Source: Mycolicibacterium malmesburyense
Lineage (GTDB): Bacteria > Actinomycetota > Actinomycetes > Mycobacteriales > Mycobacteriaceae
Length of the DNA stretch: 64,000 nucleotides
Assembly: GCF_001050015.1 (NCBI RefSeq)
Contig: NZ_CVTB01000269.1
Location: forward strand, 89,286 to 153,285
Reading direction: 5' to 3'
Of the stretch, positions 33,620-41,998 are shown piece after piece. The position numbers were made by a program, and so were the translations under genes. The first letter of the stretch is position 1. Each line of letters opens with the position of its first letter. The notes under the pieces were generated by a model that saw only the letters and a program-made list of their open reading frames with translations, was not told the origin of the DNA and ran no database searches.

Positions 33620-35610
33620 TCCAGGAATCCCCTGCGCGCGTCGCCGGGAGCCGACTGGGGCTGCAGCGTCTTGAGGCGCTCCGACGAACTGAGCTGCCAC
33701 GGCACCGACGTCACCATCACGTTGGGCTCGAACAGCAGACGGCCCTTGAGCCGGAGAGCACTCTGGTTGTGCAGCACCTGTTCCCACCAGTGGCCGACCA
33801 CATACTCCGGAATGAACACGGTGACGACGGTGCGCGGCGACTCCCGGCTGATCCGCTTGACGTAATCGAGCACCGGCCGGGTGATCTCCCGATAAGGCGA
33901 GGCGATCACCTTCAGCGGGACGCTGATGTCGCTGTCCTCCCACTTATGCACCAGCGCGCGCGTCTCACCGTCGTCGACGCTGACGGTGATCGCCTCCAGG
34001 GTGTCCGGCCGGGTGGCCCTGGCGTAGGCCAGCGCACGCATCGTGGGCAGGTGCAGTTTGGACACCAGCACGATCGCGTGGTTGCGGCTGGGCAACACCA
34101 TGCCCTCGGCCGCTGCGGCCTGCTCCTCGAGTTCGCGTGCCACGGTGTCGTAATGGCGGTGGATCGACTTCATGATCACGAACAGAATGCTCATCGCCAG
34201 GATCGCGATCCACGCTCCGGCGGCGAATTTCGACACCACGACGACCACCAGCACCGTCGCGGTGCAGGCGCAGCCGATCGTGTTGATGACTCGCGACCGC
34301 ATCATCTTGCGCCGGAGCACGGGCTCGGTCTCCGTGCGCAGCAGCCGCGTCCAGTGCCGCACCATGCCGACCTGGCTCAGGGTGAACGAGACGAACACCC
34401 CGACGATGTAGAGCTGGATCAGCGTGGTCACCTCGGCGCGGAACGCCACCACGAACGCGATTGCGGCGACCGCCAGGAACAGGATGCCGTTGGAGAACGC
34501 GAGCCGGTCCCCTCGGGTGTGCAATTGCCGTGGCAGATAACGGTCTTGGGCGAGGATCGAGCCGAGCACCGGGAACCCGTTGAACGCGGTGTTGGCGGCC
34601 AGCAACAGGATCAGCGCCGTGACCCCGGCGATGAGGAACAGACCGATGGCGAAGTCGTGGAACACCGCGTCGGCCAGCTGCGCGATCAGCGTCTTCTGGT
34701 GGTAGTCCGGAGGCGCCCCTCCGAGTTGTTCGTGCGGTCGCTCGGCGATCTGCACACCGGTTTCCTTGGCCAGCATGATGATGCCCATGAACAGCGTGAC
34801 CGCGAGCAGACCGAGCAGCGCCAGTGTCGTTGCCGCGTTGCGCGACTTCGGTTTCCGAAACGCCGGCACGCCGTTGCTGATGGCCTCGACACCGGTCAGC
34901 GCCGCACTGCCCGACGAAAAAGCCCGCGCGACAAGGAAAACCAGGGCGAAACCGAGGATTTCGCCGTGCTCCGAGTGCATCTCGAAGCCCGCGGATTCGG
35001 CCTGCAGCGATTCGCCGAGCACGAAGATCTGGAAGAAGCCCCAGCCGAGCATGACGAACATGCCCACCATGAACGCATACGTCGGGATGGCGAACGCCGT
35101 TCCGGATTCCCGGATGCCCCGCAGGTTCATCGCCGCCACGAGCAGGATCGCGATCACGGCGAACAGCACCTTGTGCTGGTTGACGAACGGCACCGCCGAA
35201 CCGATGTTCGACATCGCCGAGGACATCGAGACCGCGACGGTGAGCACGTAGTCGACCAGCAGCGCGCTCGCAACCGTCAGCCCCGCGGTCGGCCCGAGGT
35301 TGGTGGTGACCACTTCGTAGTCCCCGCCCCCGGACGGATAGGCGTGCACGTTCTGCCGATAGCTGGCGATGACGATCACCATCACGCCGGCCACGGCCAG
35401 CCCGATCCACGGCGTCATCGAGTAGGCGGCCAGGCCGGCCACCGACAGCACCAGGAAGATCTCCTCCGGCGCGTATGCCACCGACGAGAGGGCATCGGAG
35501 GCGAAGACCGGCAGCGCTATCCGCTTCGGCAGCAGAGTGTGCGAAATCCTGTCGCTGCGAAACGGCCTGCCGAGGACCACCCGCCGCGCGAACCTGGATA
35601 GCTTGGACAC
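33616..35610 (-). CDS. APC-superfamily permease (Rv2690c-like)
   Basis: 664-residue membrane protein with about twelve hydrophobic segments in the first ~500 residues and a ~150-residue cytoplasmic C-terminal domain. The start of the core is RIALPVFASDALSSVAYAPEEI and YPSGGGDYEVV follows, both hallmarks of this potassium/amino-acid permease group. The GTG at 35610 matches the mycobacterial start MSKLSRF. The gene is divergent from the ceoB-ceoC K+ regulatory genes, which suggests a role in K+ uptake; annotation as an amino acid permease is by family only. Confidence 0.9.
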   Translation of the reverse strand: MSKLSRFARRVVLGRPFRSDRISHTLLPKRIALPVFASDALSSVAYAPEEIFLVLSVAGLAAYSMTPWIGLAVAGVMVIVIASYRQNVHAYPSGGGDYEVVTTNLGPTAGLTVASALLVDYVLTVAVSMSSAMSNIGSAVPFVNQHKVLFAVIAILLVAAMNLRGIRESGTAFAIPTYAFMVGMFVMLGWGFFQIFVLGESLQAESAGFEMHSEHGEILGFALVFLVARAFSSGSAALTGVEAISNGVPAFRKPKSRNAATTLALLGLLAVTLFMGIIMLAKETGVQIAERPHEQLGGAPPDYHQKTLIAQLADAVFHDFAIGLFLIAGVTALILLLAANTAFNGFPVLGSILAQDRYLPRQLHTRGDRLAFSNGILFLAVAAIAFVVAFRAEVTTLIQLYIVGVFVSFTLSQVGMVRHWTRLLRTETEPVLRRKMMRSRVINTIGCACTATVLVVVVVSKFAAGAWIAILAMSILFVIMKSIHRHYDTVARELEEQAAAAEGMVLPSRNHAIVLVSKLHLPTMRALAYARATRPDTLEAITVSVDDGETRALVHKWEDSDISVPLKVIASPYREITRPVLDYVKRISRESPRTVVTVFIPEYVVGHWWEQVLHNQSALRLKGRLLFEPNVMVTSVPWQLSSSERLKTLQPQSAPGDARRGFLD

Positions 35611-35695
35611 GAGTGCCAAGGGTAAGCCCAGCAGCAATTGCCCGTCGGAAAGCTGTAGCGTTCGACTGCGCGGGTTCGACAGGAAGGACCGTGGA

Positions 35696-36367
35696 GTGCG
35701 TGTAGTGGTGATGGGCTGCGGCCGGGTCGGCGCCTCGCTCTCGGACAGCCTCTCCCGGATCGGCCACGACGTCGCGGTCATCGACCGCGACAGCACCGCC
35801 TTTCACCGGCTCTCACCGGAGTTCTCCGGGGAGCGGGTGCTGGGCATGGGCTTCGACCGCGACGTGCTGCTGCGCGCAGGCATCGAGGAAGCCGGCGCGT
35901 TCGCCGCCGTGTCATCGGGCGACAACTCCAACATCATCTCGGCGCGGGTGGCCCGCGAGACGTTCGGCGTCGAGCGGGTGGTCGCCCGCATCTACGACGC
36001 CAAGCGCGCCGCGGTCTACGAACGGTTGGGCATCCCGACGGTGGCCACCGTGCCGTGGACCACCGACCGCCTGCTCAACGTGCTGACCCGCGAGACCGAG
36101 ACCACCAAGTGGCGCGACCCCACCGGCAACGTCGGCGTCACCGAGTTGGCGATGCACGAGGCGTGGGTGGGCCGCCGGATCACCGACCTCGAGGCGGCCA
36201 CCGGCGGCCGGGTGGCATTCCTGATCCGGTTCGGCGCGGGGTTACTGCCGGACGCCAAGACCGTCATTCAGGCCAGCGACCAGGTCTTCATGGCCGCGAT
36301 CGCCGGGCATATCGCCGAGGCCCTGGCCATCGCGGCGCTGCCGCCGAGCGAGGACCTCGAGGGATGA
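35696..36367 (+). CDS. ceoB: TrkA-type K+ uptake regulatory protein CeoB
   Basis: Cytoplasmic NAD-binding (RCK/KTN) subunit that gates a K+ transporter (Rv2691). The 223-residue product starts RVVVMGCGRVGASLSDSL, a Rossmann GxGxxG motif, then ends with a TrkA-C domain (ELAMHEAWVGRRITDLEAATGG). The GTG at 35696 is preferred because the sequence upstream in the same frame belongs to the permease region on the opposite strand. aggaagg near 35683 is the ribosome binding site. It overlaps ceoC by 4 nt (ATGA). Confidence 0.93.
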   Translation: MRVVVMGCGRVGASLSDSLSRIGHDVAVIDRDSTAFHRLSPEFSGERVLGMGFDRDVLLRAGIEEAGAFAAVSSGDNSNIISARVARETFGVERVVARIYDAKRAAVYERLGIPTVATVPWTTDRLLNVLTRETETTKWRDPTGNVGVTELAMHEAWVGRRITDLEAATGGRVAFLIRFGAGLLPDAKTVIQASDQVFMAAIAGHIAEALAIAALPPSEDLEG

Positions 36368-37029
36368 AAGTCGCCATCGCCGGGGCCGGCGCGGTCGGCC
36401 GGTCCATCGCCCGCGAACTCGTCGACACCCACGATGTGACGCTGCTCGAACGCAATCCCGACCACATCGACGTCGACGCGATCCCGGCGGCGCAGTGGCG
36501 GCTGGGCGATGCGTGCGAGCTGACCGTGCTCGAGTCCGTCCAGCTCGAGCAGTTCGACGTGGTCATCGCGGCCACCGGCGACGACAAGGTCAACGTCGTG
36601 GTGAGCCTGCTGGCCAAGACCGAGTTCGCGGTGTCGCGGGTGGTGGCCCGCGTGAACGACCCGCGCAACGAGTGGTTGTTCGACGAGAGCTGGGGGGTCG
36701 ACGTGGCGGTGTCGACGCCGCGGATGCTGGCCTCCCTCGTCGAGGAGGCGGTCGCGGTCGGCGATTTGGTGCGGTTGATGGAGTTCCGCAAGGGGCAGGC
36801 CAACCTCGTCGAGATCACGTTGCCCGACGACACCCCGTGGGGCGGTAAGCCGGTCAAGCGCCTCGAACTGCCGCGCGACTGTACGTTGGTGACGATCCTG
36901 CGCGGCCCGCGCGTGATCGTGCCCGAATCCGACGAACCTCTCGAGGGCGGCGACGAGTTGCTGTTCGTGGCCGTCGCCGAAGTCGAAGATCAGTTGCAGG
37001 ATCTGCTGCTGCACCCGCAGCCGCGCTGA
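36364..37029 (+). CDS. ceoC: TrkA-type K+ uptake regulatory protein CeoC
   Basis: 221-residue partner of CeoB (Rv2692) with the same RCK architecture: VAIAGAGAVGRSIARELV at the N-terminus and TrkA-C near ANLVEITLPDDTPWGGKPV. The two probably form heteromeric RCK rings controlling the neighbouring APC-type permease or another K+ transporter. The ATG overlaps the ceoB stop. Convergent with the DUF3159 gene 1 nt downstream. Confidence 0.93.
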   Translation: MKVAIAGAGAVGRSIARELVDTHDVTLLERNPDHIDVDAIPAAQWRLGDACELTVLESVQLEQFDVVIAATGDDKVNVVVSLLAKTEFAVSRVVARVNDPRNEWLFDESWGVDVAVSTPRMLASLVEEAVAVGDLVRLMEFRKGQANLVEITLPDDTPWGGKPVKRLELPRDCTLVTILRGPRVIVPESDEPLEGGDELLFVAVAEVEDQLQDLLLHPQPR

Positions 37030-37030
37030 C

Positions 37031-37714
37031 TCAGCGGCCGGTCGGCGTGCTCACGTCGTCGGACGTTTCCCTCGCCTTGATGGCCTTCTGCGCGGAACGG
37101 ATCGCCAGATATGTCACCAACGCCGCGACCGCCGTCAGTGGCCACCCCATCGAGATGCGCGCGACGCCGAGCCAGCCGGTCTGGTCGGCGTCGTAGAGGT
37201 GGCGCTGCACGATGAAGCGCGACGCGAACACCGCCACCCAGAACAGCGTTGCGACGTCGAAGGCCGTCACGGCCCTGCGGACCCCACGCCAATCACGGCC
37301 GTGCCCGTTGACCCAACTCCAGACGTACCCGACGACGGGCCGGCGGATCACCACCGAGACCGCGAACACCGCCGCCCACAGCAGCGACGACCAAATGCCA
37401 AGCAGGAAGTAGCCTTTCGACTCCCCCATCACGTAAGCGATCAGCGCGCAGATCCCCACGCCGAAGAAGCCGGAGATCGCAGGTTGTGCGGACTCACGTC
37501 GAGCCAGCCGCCACGCGAGGATGATTCCGGCCACGCCGAGCGCGGCGACGATCGCAGGTACCAGCCCGACGAGCTGAGACATCGGAACGAACGCCACGAC
37601 GGGCAACGACGAATAGATCAGGCCGCTGACGCCGCCCATCTGGTCGAGGACGGAGTTCGCCTTGGTCGGCTGCTGGGTTCTGGGTTGCCCCGGTTCGGTT
37701 CCGGGGTCGCTCAC
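37031..37714 (-). CDS. DUF3159 membrane protein
   Basis: 227-residue integral membrane protein of unknown function (DUF3159; Rv2693c) with about five to six hydrophobic segments after a polar N-terminus of some 25 residues. Conserved spots include GLIYSSLPVVAFVPMSQLVGL, GYFLLGIW and GWPLTAVAALVTYLAIR. It starts at GTG overlapping the OB-fold gene stop (GTGA). It may act with the OB-fold protein, as the pair is conserved in mycobacteria, but nothing shows its function. Confidence 0.88.
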   Translation of the reverse strand: MSDPGTEPGQPRTQQPTKANSVLDQMGGVSGLIYSSLPVVAFVPMSQLVGLVPAIVAALGVAGIILAWRLARRESAQPAISGFFGVGICALIAYVMGESKGYFLLGIWSSLLWAAVFAVSVVIRRPVVGYVWSWVNGHGRDWRGVRRAVTAFDVATLFWVAVFASRFIVQRHLYDADQTGWLGVARISMGWPLTAVAALVTYLAIRSAQKAIKARETSDDVSTPTGR

Positions 37715-38082
37715 TTCTGAATCTCGTAGTGCGGGTTGTAGATGGCCTTGGCACCGTTGTCGAGCTTGCCCACGCGGCCGTGCACCTTGAGCGTGCGCCC
37801 CGACTCGATACCCGGGATGCGCCGCTGGCCCAGCCAGACGAGCATCACCGAATCGGTGCCGTCGAACAGCTCGGCCTTCACGCCGCCGGCGCACGCCTTG
37901 CCGTTGCACTCGACGCTGCGCAGGGTGCCGATCATCGTCACTTCCTGGCCGCGTTCGCAGTCGATGGCTTTCTGGGCGCCGGTCATGGCGGCCTCATCGC
38001 TCAGCTCTTCGACGTCGAGTTGCTCGGGGTCCTCCGTCAACCGCCGTGTGAGCCGGCGCAGATAACGTTCGGCCGTCGCCAT
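37711..38082 (-). CDS. OB-fold nucleic-acid-binding-like protein
   Basis: 123-residue protein (Rv2694c) with an OB fold: strands around TMIGTLRSVECNGKACAGGVKAELFDG and SVMLVWLGQRRIPGIESGRTLKVHGRVG. Resembles the anticodon/ssDNA-binding OB domain class. The first 45 residues are helical and acidic. First gene of a two-gene unit with DUF3159, linked by a 4-nt overlap. The ligand has not been shown to my knowledge. Confidence 0.88.
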   Translation of the reverse strand: MATAERYLRRLTRRLTEDPEQLDVEELSDEAAMTGAQKAIDCERGQEVTMIGTLRSVECNGKACAGGVKAELFDGTDSVMLVWLGQRRIPGIESGRTLKVHGRVGKLDNGAKAIYNPHYEIQK

Positions 38083-38217
38083 GGCCTCTCCTGACCTATC
38101 CGCAGATCCACCTTGGACCTACCCCGATAATCGCCACGGTAACCCTCTCGGTTACCAGATGCCACGTGGGGTCACCTCGCCACGCCGAGCGCATTTGGCC
38201 CACGGCAGGATCGAGTC

Positions 38218-38916
38218 ATGACGGTCACTCTGCGCGGTGTCACTGCGGTCCTGCTACCTGGTACGGGATCCGACGACGACTTCGTCTACCGGGCCTTTTC
38301 GGGTGCCCTTCATGAGCAGGGTGCGAATCTCGTCACACCGGCGCCCCAGCCGCACCGGCTCGTCGACGGTTACCGTGACGCGCTCGACAACGCCGCGCTG
38401 GCGGGGCCCATTGTGGTGGGCGGCGTGTCGATCGGCGCGGCCGTCGCCACCTCATGGGCGCTGGCGCATCCGAGTCGCGCGGTCGGGGTGTTGGCGGCCC
38501 TGCCCGCCTGGACGGGATCCCCGCAGCATGCCCCTGCGGCCGCTGCGGCGCGTCATTCCGCGGAACTGCTGCGCCGCGACGGTCTCGCGGCCACCAGCGC
38601 GGCGATGCGGGCCTCGAGCCCGCGGTGGCTTGGCGACGAGCTCACCCGGTCGTGGCTCGGCCAGTGGCCGTCGCTGCCGGAGGCGATGGAGGAGGCGGCG
38701 AGCTACGTCGCACCCACATGCGAGGAACTGGAGCGGTTGGCCTTGCCGCTGGGCGTGGCCGGCGCCGTCGACGATCCCGTGCATCCGATCGAGGTGGCCG
38801 CCGAATGGGTGACCGCGGCGCCGCAGGCGGCGCTGCACACGGTCACGCTCGACGAGATGGGCGCCGACCCGGCGAGGCTGGGGGCCGCGTGCGTGGCTGC
38901 GCTGCTGGAGGCCTGA
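38218..38916 (+). CDS. Alpha/beta hydrolase, small, unknown substrate
   Basis: 232-residue alpha/beta-fold protein (Rv2695) with nucleophile elbow GGVSIGAAV, a candidate Asp in AGAVDDPVHP, and no convincing catalytic His in the C-terminal segment, which is rich in Ala and Glu. It may be a weak or inactive hydrolase. The ATG at 38218 has a weak ribosome binding site. It is followed by a 23-bp tandem repeat and a strong stem-loop before the convergent DUF3710 gene. Confidence 0.85.
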   Translation: MTVTLRGVTAVLLPGTGSDDDFVYRAFSGALHEQGANLVTPAPQPHRLVDGYRDALDNAALAGPIVVGGVSIGAAVATSWALAHPSRAVGVLAALPAWTGSPQHAPAAAAARHSAELLRRDGLAATSAAMRASSPRWLGDELTRSWLGQWPSLPEAMEEAASYVAPTCEELERLALPLGVAGAVDDPVHPIEVAAEWVTAAPQAALHTVTLDEMGADPARLGAACVAALLEA

Positions 38917-38930
38917 CGGCGTTCGGGCGA

Positions 38931-38999
38931 CGGCTGGCGGCTGGCGAGGCCGGCGGCTGGCGGCTGGCGACGCCGGCGGCTGGCGGCTGGCGACGCCGG
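38931..38999 (+). repeat. Three 23-bp tandem repeats (minisatellite)
   Basis: Units at 38931-38953, 38954-38976 and 38977-38999; the last two are identical and the first differs by one base. Each unit holds the direct repeat CGGCTGG-CGGCTGG and ends GGCGACGCCGG. The period is not a multiple of three and it lies between convergent genes, so it is non-coding. This is VNTR-like and copy number may vary between strains. Confidence 0.9.
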
Positions 39000-39013
39000 C
39001 GGCCGGATAGCAC

Positions 39014-39058
39014 TAACGGGTTGATCGCACGCACCTGGTGCGTGGAATCAACCCGTTA
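39014..39058. terminator. 45-nt stem-loop between convergent genes (bidirectional terminator candidate)
   Basis: TAACGGGTTGAT at 39014-39025 pairs with ATCAACCCGTTA at 39047-39058, a 12-bp perfect outer stem. Inside it, CACGCACC pairs with GGTGCGTG, with only a small bulge between the stems, so the hairpin is nearly continuous. There is no U-tract on either side. Its place between the ends of two convergent genes fits a terminator or RNA-stabilising structure for both. Confidence 0.75.
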
Positions 39059-39075
39059 GAGGCGGATGACGCGGA

Positions 39076-39840
39076 TCAGCCGCCGGTGATCGTGCGCAAC
39101 TGCTGCATCGCGGAGCCCTCGGCGCTGCGACGCGCGACCGGTTCCTGTTGACCGGCCTGCTGGGCCTGCTGCGCCTCCTGGGCGGCGGCCTGCTGGGCCG
39201 CGGCGGCCTCACGCAATTGGTTGGCCATCGGCTCCGGCAGCTCGACCGGCAACGGGGTCCGCACCGGCAGCGGGGTGTCGCCGCGACGAATCACGGTGTC
39301 GGCCAAGGCTTCTCGAGCTTCATCAGCGAGCGCGTCGATATGCTCCTGCGGGCCGTTCACCACGCAGCGGATCATCCATCGGTAACCGTCGACACCGATG
39401 AAGCGCACCACGCCGGGTTGGCCCTGCTGCGCCGCTTGGGCCTGTTTCGCCGAGGCCACGCCGACGACCTCGCGGCCCCACGGTCCGTCCTGGATCGACA
39501 CCTGGGCGCCGTCCTTCCGCAGCGAGTCGGCGAGTTCGGCGGCGATCTCGCGCCACAGGCCGCTGCTCTTGGGCGCAGCGTAGGCGGCGACCGTGAACCG
39601 GCCGTGGGGGGTGACGACCCACACCGCGCTGGGCACGCCCTGCGGCGTGAGCTCGACCTGCACCTGCCCGCCCGCCGGCAGCGGGATCAGAACCGAGCCC
39701 AGATCCAGTCGGCCTGCGGCGGCCGTCTCGGCGTCGTCAAAGTCGTCGATGTCGAACGGGCCATCCAGTTCGTCATCTACCGACTGCTGCTCGACGACGT
39801 CGTCGATCGTCTCGTTGTCTTTGCGTTTACCTAATGCCAT
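39076..39840 (-). CDS. DUF3710 protein
   Basis: 254-residue conserved actinobacterial protein (DUF3710; Rv2696c) of unknown function. The acidic N-terminus (MALGKRKDNETIDD) precedes a compact domain around VQVELTPQGVPSAVWVVTPHGRFTV and YRWMIRCVVNGP. The C-terminus is Gln/Ala rich (QQAAAQEAQQAQQAGQQ). Its start is 2 nt from the dut stop, so it is co-transcribed with dut. No catalytic motif is visible. Confidence 0.9.
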   Translation of the reverse strand: MALGKRKDNETIDDVVEQQSVDDELDGPFDIDDFDDAETAAAGRLDLGSVLIPLPAGGQVQVELTPQGVPSAVWVVTPHGRFTVAAYAAPKSSGLWREIAAELADSLRKDGAQVSIQDGPWGREVVGVASAKQAQAAQQGQPGVVRFIGVDGYRWMIRCVVNGPQEHIDALADEAREALADTVIRRGDTPLPVRTPLPVELPEPMANQLREAAAAQQAAAQEAQQAQQAGQQEPVARRSAEGSAMQQLRTITGG

Positions 39841-39841
39841 T

Positions 39842-40306
39842 TCACAAACTCGCATGTCCGCCGGAGGAACCGTGGCCACCTTCGCCACGGGTGGTTTCGC
39901 CGAGGCCGGCCTCGTCGAACGACGTGACCTCGACCAGTTCGGGCAGTTCGACCCGTTGCACCAGCAATTGTGCGATGCGGTCCCCGCGGTGCACGAGGAT
40001 CGGCTCCTGCGGGTCGAGGTTGATCAGCGACACCTTGATCTCGCCGCGGTATCCCGCGTCGATGGTGCCCGGGCTGTTGACAATCGAAAGCCCAACGCGG
40101 GCAGCCAAACCCGATCGCGGATGCACCAATCCGACCATGCCGTGCGGAATCGCCACCGCGATACCGGTCGGGACCAGCGCACGCTGACCGGGTGCCAGTT
40201 CGACATCGAGCGCACTGAAAAGGTCGATACCCGCATCGCCGTCGTGGGCACGGCTGGGCATCGGCAGATCAGGGTCGAGGCGCACGACCGCCAGAGAAGT
40301 GGGCAC
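39842..40306 (-). CDS. dut: dUTP diphosphatase
   Basis: Trimeric dUTPase that hydrolyses dUTP to dUMP and PPi, keeping uracil out of DNA and feeding thymidylate synthesis. The 154-residue product has the same length as Rv2697c. All five motifs are present: [46 protein letters not shown], and the C-terminal glycine-rich P-loop-like [13 protein letters not shown] start at 40306. It is divergent from the DUF3093 gene with 25 nt between starts. Confidence 0.96.
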   Translation of the reverse strand: MPTSLAVVRLDPDLPMPSRAHDGDAGIDLFSALDVELAPGQRALVPTGIAVAIPHGMVGLVHPRSGLAARVGLSIVNSPGTIDAGYRGEIKVSLINLDPQEPILVHRGDRIAQLLVQRVELPELVEVTSFDEAGLGETTRGEGGHGSSGGHASL

Positions 40307-40318
40307 GACGTCAGAGAT

Positions 40319-40324
40319 TACTCT
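40319..40324 (+). promoter_or_regulatory. Likely -10 of a leaderless transcript for the DUF3093 gene
   Basis: TACTCT lies 7 nt before the GTG at 40332 and no Shine-Dalgarno sequence is present. It lies just upstream of the dut start on the other strand, so the two promoters must be closely interleaved. Confidence 0.55.
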
Positions 40325-40331
40325 TGGCCGC

Positions 40332-40808
40332 GTGTCCGACACGCGCGCCACGACGCAATCCGTGCGCTACCGCGAACGGCTCTGGGTGCCGTGGTGGTGG
40401 TGGCCGCCGGGCCTGGCCTTCGCAGCGCTGATCGCCTTCGAAATCGACATGGGCATTGCCGCCATCCCCGGATGGCTGCCGTTCGCGGTGATGTTGCCGG
40501 TCGCGGCGGTCGTTCTGCTGTGGCTGGGTCGCACCGAGGTGCAGGTCGTGAGCGGGCCGGACGGCACCGAGCTGTGGGCGGGCACCGCCCACCTGCCTGC
40601 CGACGTGATCGCTCGGTCGGCCGAGGTGCCACGCAGCGCGAAGTCCGCGGCGCTAGGACGTCAATTGGATCCGGCCGCGTTCGTCGTCCATCGGGCATGG
40701 GTGGGCCCGATGGTTCTGGTGGTACTCGACGATCCGGACGATCCGACGCCGTATTGGCTGGTGAGTGCGCGTCACCCGGAGAAGGTGCTGGCGGCGCTCC
40801 GCGGCTGA
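40332..40808 (+). CDS. DUF3093 membrane protein
   Basis: 158-residue protein (DUF3093; Rv2698) with an aromatic motif [15 protein letters not shown] near residues 12-26, two hydrophobic segments and a soluble C-terminus with [17 protein letters not shown]. Unknown function; conserved beside dut in mycobacteria. It starts at GTG with a likely leaderless promoter. Confidence 0.88.
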   Translation: MSDTRATTQSVRYRERLWVPWWWWPPGLAFAALIAFEIDMGIAAIPGWLPFAVMLPVAAVVLLWLGRTEVQVVSGPDGTELWAGTAHLPADVIARSAEVPRSAKSAALGRQLDPAAFVVHRAWVGPMVLVVLDDPDDPTPYWLVSARHPEKVLAALRG

Positions 40809-40842
40809 GCCGCGAATCAAACAACAGCGACCGAGGAATGCA

Positions 40843-41145
40843 TCAGGCCGCGCAGTCCGAACAGATCATCATCCCGTTCTTCTCGCTGGCGAGCCGGCTG
40901 CGGTGGTGGACGAGGAAACAGCTGGAGCAGGTGAACTCGTCGGCCTGCTTCGGGATCACTCGCACCGACAGCTCTTCACCGGACAGGTCAGCGCCGGGCA
41001 ACTCGAAGGACTCCGCGGACTCTGACTCGTCGACGTCCACAACCGCCGACTGGGCCTCGTTACGCCGCGCCTTCAACTCCTCGAGCGAATCTTCCGAGAC
41101 GTCATCGGTCTCGGTACGCCGTGGGGCGTCGTAATCGGTAGCCAT
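40843..41145 (-). CDS. DUF4193 zinc-ribbon-like protein
   Basis: 100-residue acidic protein (DUF4193; Rv2699c) with cysteines in CSSCFLVHHRSRL and CSDC near the end, forming a CxxC...CxxC metal site. The N-terminus is highly acidic (DDVSEDSLEEL). A strong ribosome binding site (ggaggggacgagg) precedes the ATG. It is divergent from cei. Proteins of this family are small, abundant and of unknown function in actinobacteria. Confidence 0.9.
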   Translation of the reverse strand: MATDYDAPRRTETDDVSEDSLEELKARRNEAQSAVVDVDESESAESFELPGADLSGEELSVRVIPKQADEFTCSSCFLVHHRSRLASEKNGMMICSDCAA

Positions 41146-41311
41146 CCTCGTCCCCTCCGAATAAACCTTGTGCAGCAGAGCTTTGTACCAGCGTCGAACG
41201 CATCCACCAAACGATTCGTGCCCGTATGAGTACCCGTTGCACTATGATTTATGTCACACCTTGCTCCATCCCATGCCAAGGAGGCGGGAGCAGGGGCTTT
41301 AGAGTGCAGGC

Positions 41312-41968
41312 GTGGTCGCGCAAATCACAGAGGGAACCGCGTTCGACGAACACGGTCGCCCCTTCCGGCGGCGGAACTTCCTGCCGGCCCTCCTGCTGTT
41401 CGTGGCTTTGTCGGTGGTGACGTTGATGGTGTGGGTCATCGCACTGAACCGGCCCGCCGACGTGCCGGAGGCCGCCATCTGCAATCCGCCGCCCGCGCCC
41501 AGCGACCCCAACGCACCCGCCCCGAGGTTGGGTCAGCAGATATCGAGCGCGGACATGGTCGAGGTCAGCCCCGCCCGGCTCGCCGACACCAAGATCAGGG
41601 TGCTCAACGCCAGCGGCCAGGGCGGACAGGCCGCCGAGGTGGCCGGCGCGCTGAAGGATCTCGGGTTCGCCGAACCGACCGCGGCCAACGATCCGATCTA
41701 CGCCACCGCACGCCTGGAGTGCCAGGGTCAGATCCGGTTCGGCGAGGCCGGACGGGCAGCGGCCGCCGCGGTGTGGCTGGTCGCGCCGTGCACCGAACTG
41801 TTCCAGGACGAGCGCGAAGACGACAGCGTCGACCTGGCCCTCGGCACCGATTTCTCCGAGCTGAGCAGCAGCGACGACATCGATGCGGTGCTGGCCAGCC
41901 TCCGGCCCGATGCCACGCAGGCGTCGGATTCGTCGCTGCTGACCAAGGTTCACTCGGGTACCTGCTGA
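41312..41968 (+). CDS. cei: Cell envelope integrity protein Cei
   Basis: 218-residue membrane-anchored protein (Rv2700) with one N-terminal transmembrane helix near residues 23-46 (FLPALLLFVALSVVTLMVWV) and a periplasmic LytR_C-type domain (KIRVLNASGQGGQAAEVAGAL). It contains a pair of cysteines in LECQGQI and APCTEL. Loss of the M. tuberculosis protein weakens the envelope and raises drug susceptibility. GTG start with TAGAGT 6 nt before it (41300-41305), so probably leaderless. Confidence 0.92.
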   Translation: MVAQITEGTAFDEHGRPFRRRNFLPALLLFVALSVVTLMVWVIALNRPADVPEAAICNPPPAPSDPNAPAPRLGQQISSADMVEVSPARLADTKIRVLNASGQGGQAAEVAGALKDLGFAEPTAANDPIYATARLECQGQIRFGEAGRAAAAAVWLVAPCTELFQDEREDDSVDLALGTDFSELSSSDDIDAVLASLRPDATQASDSSLLTKVHSGTC

Positions 41969-41998
41969 TCACGCTGCGCGACAGCAGGTTTCATTTAC

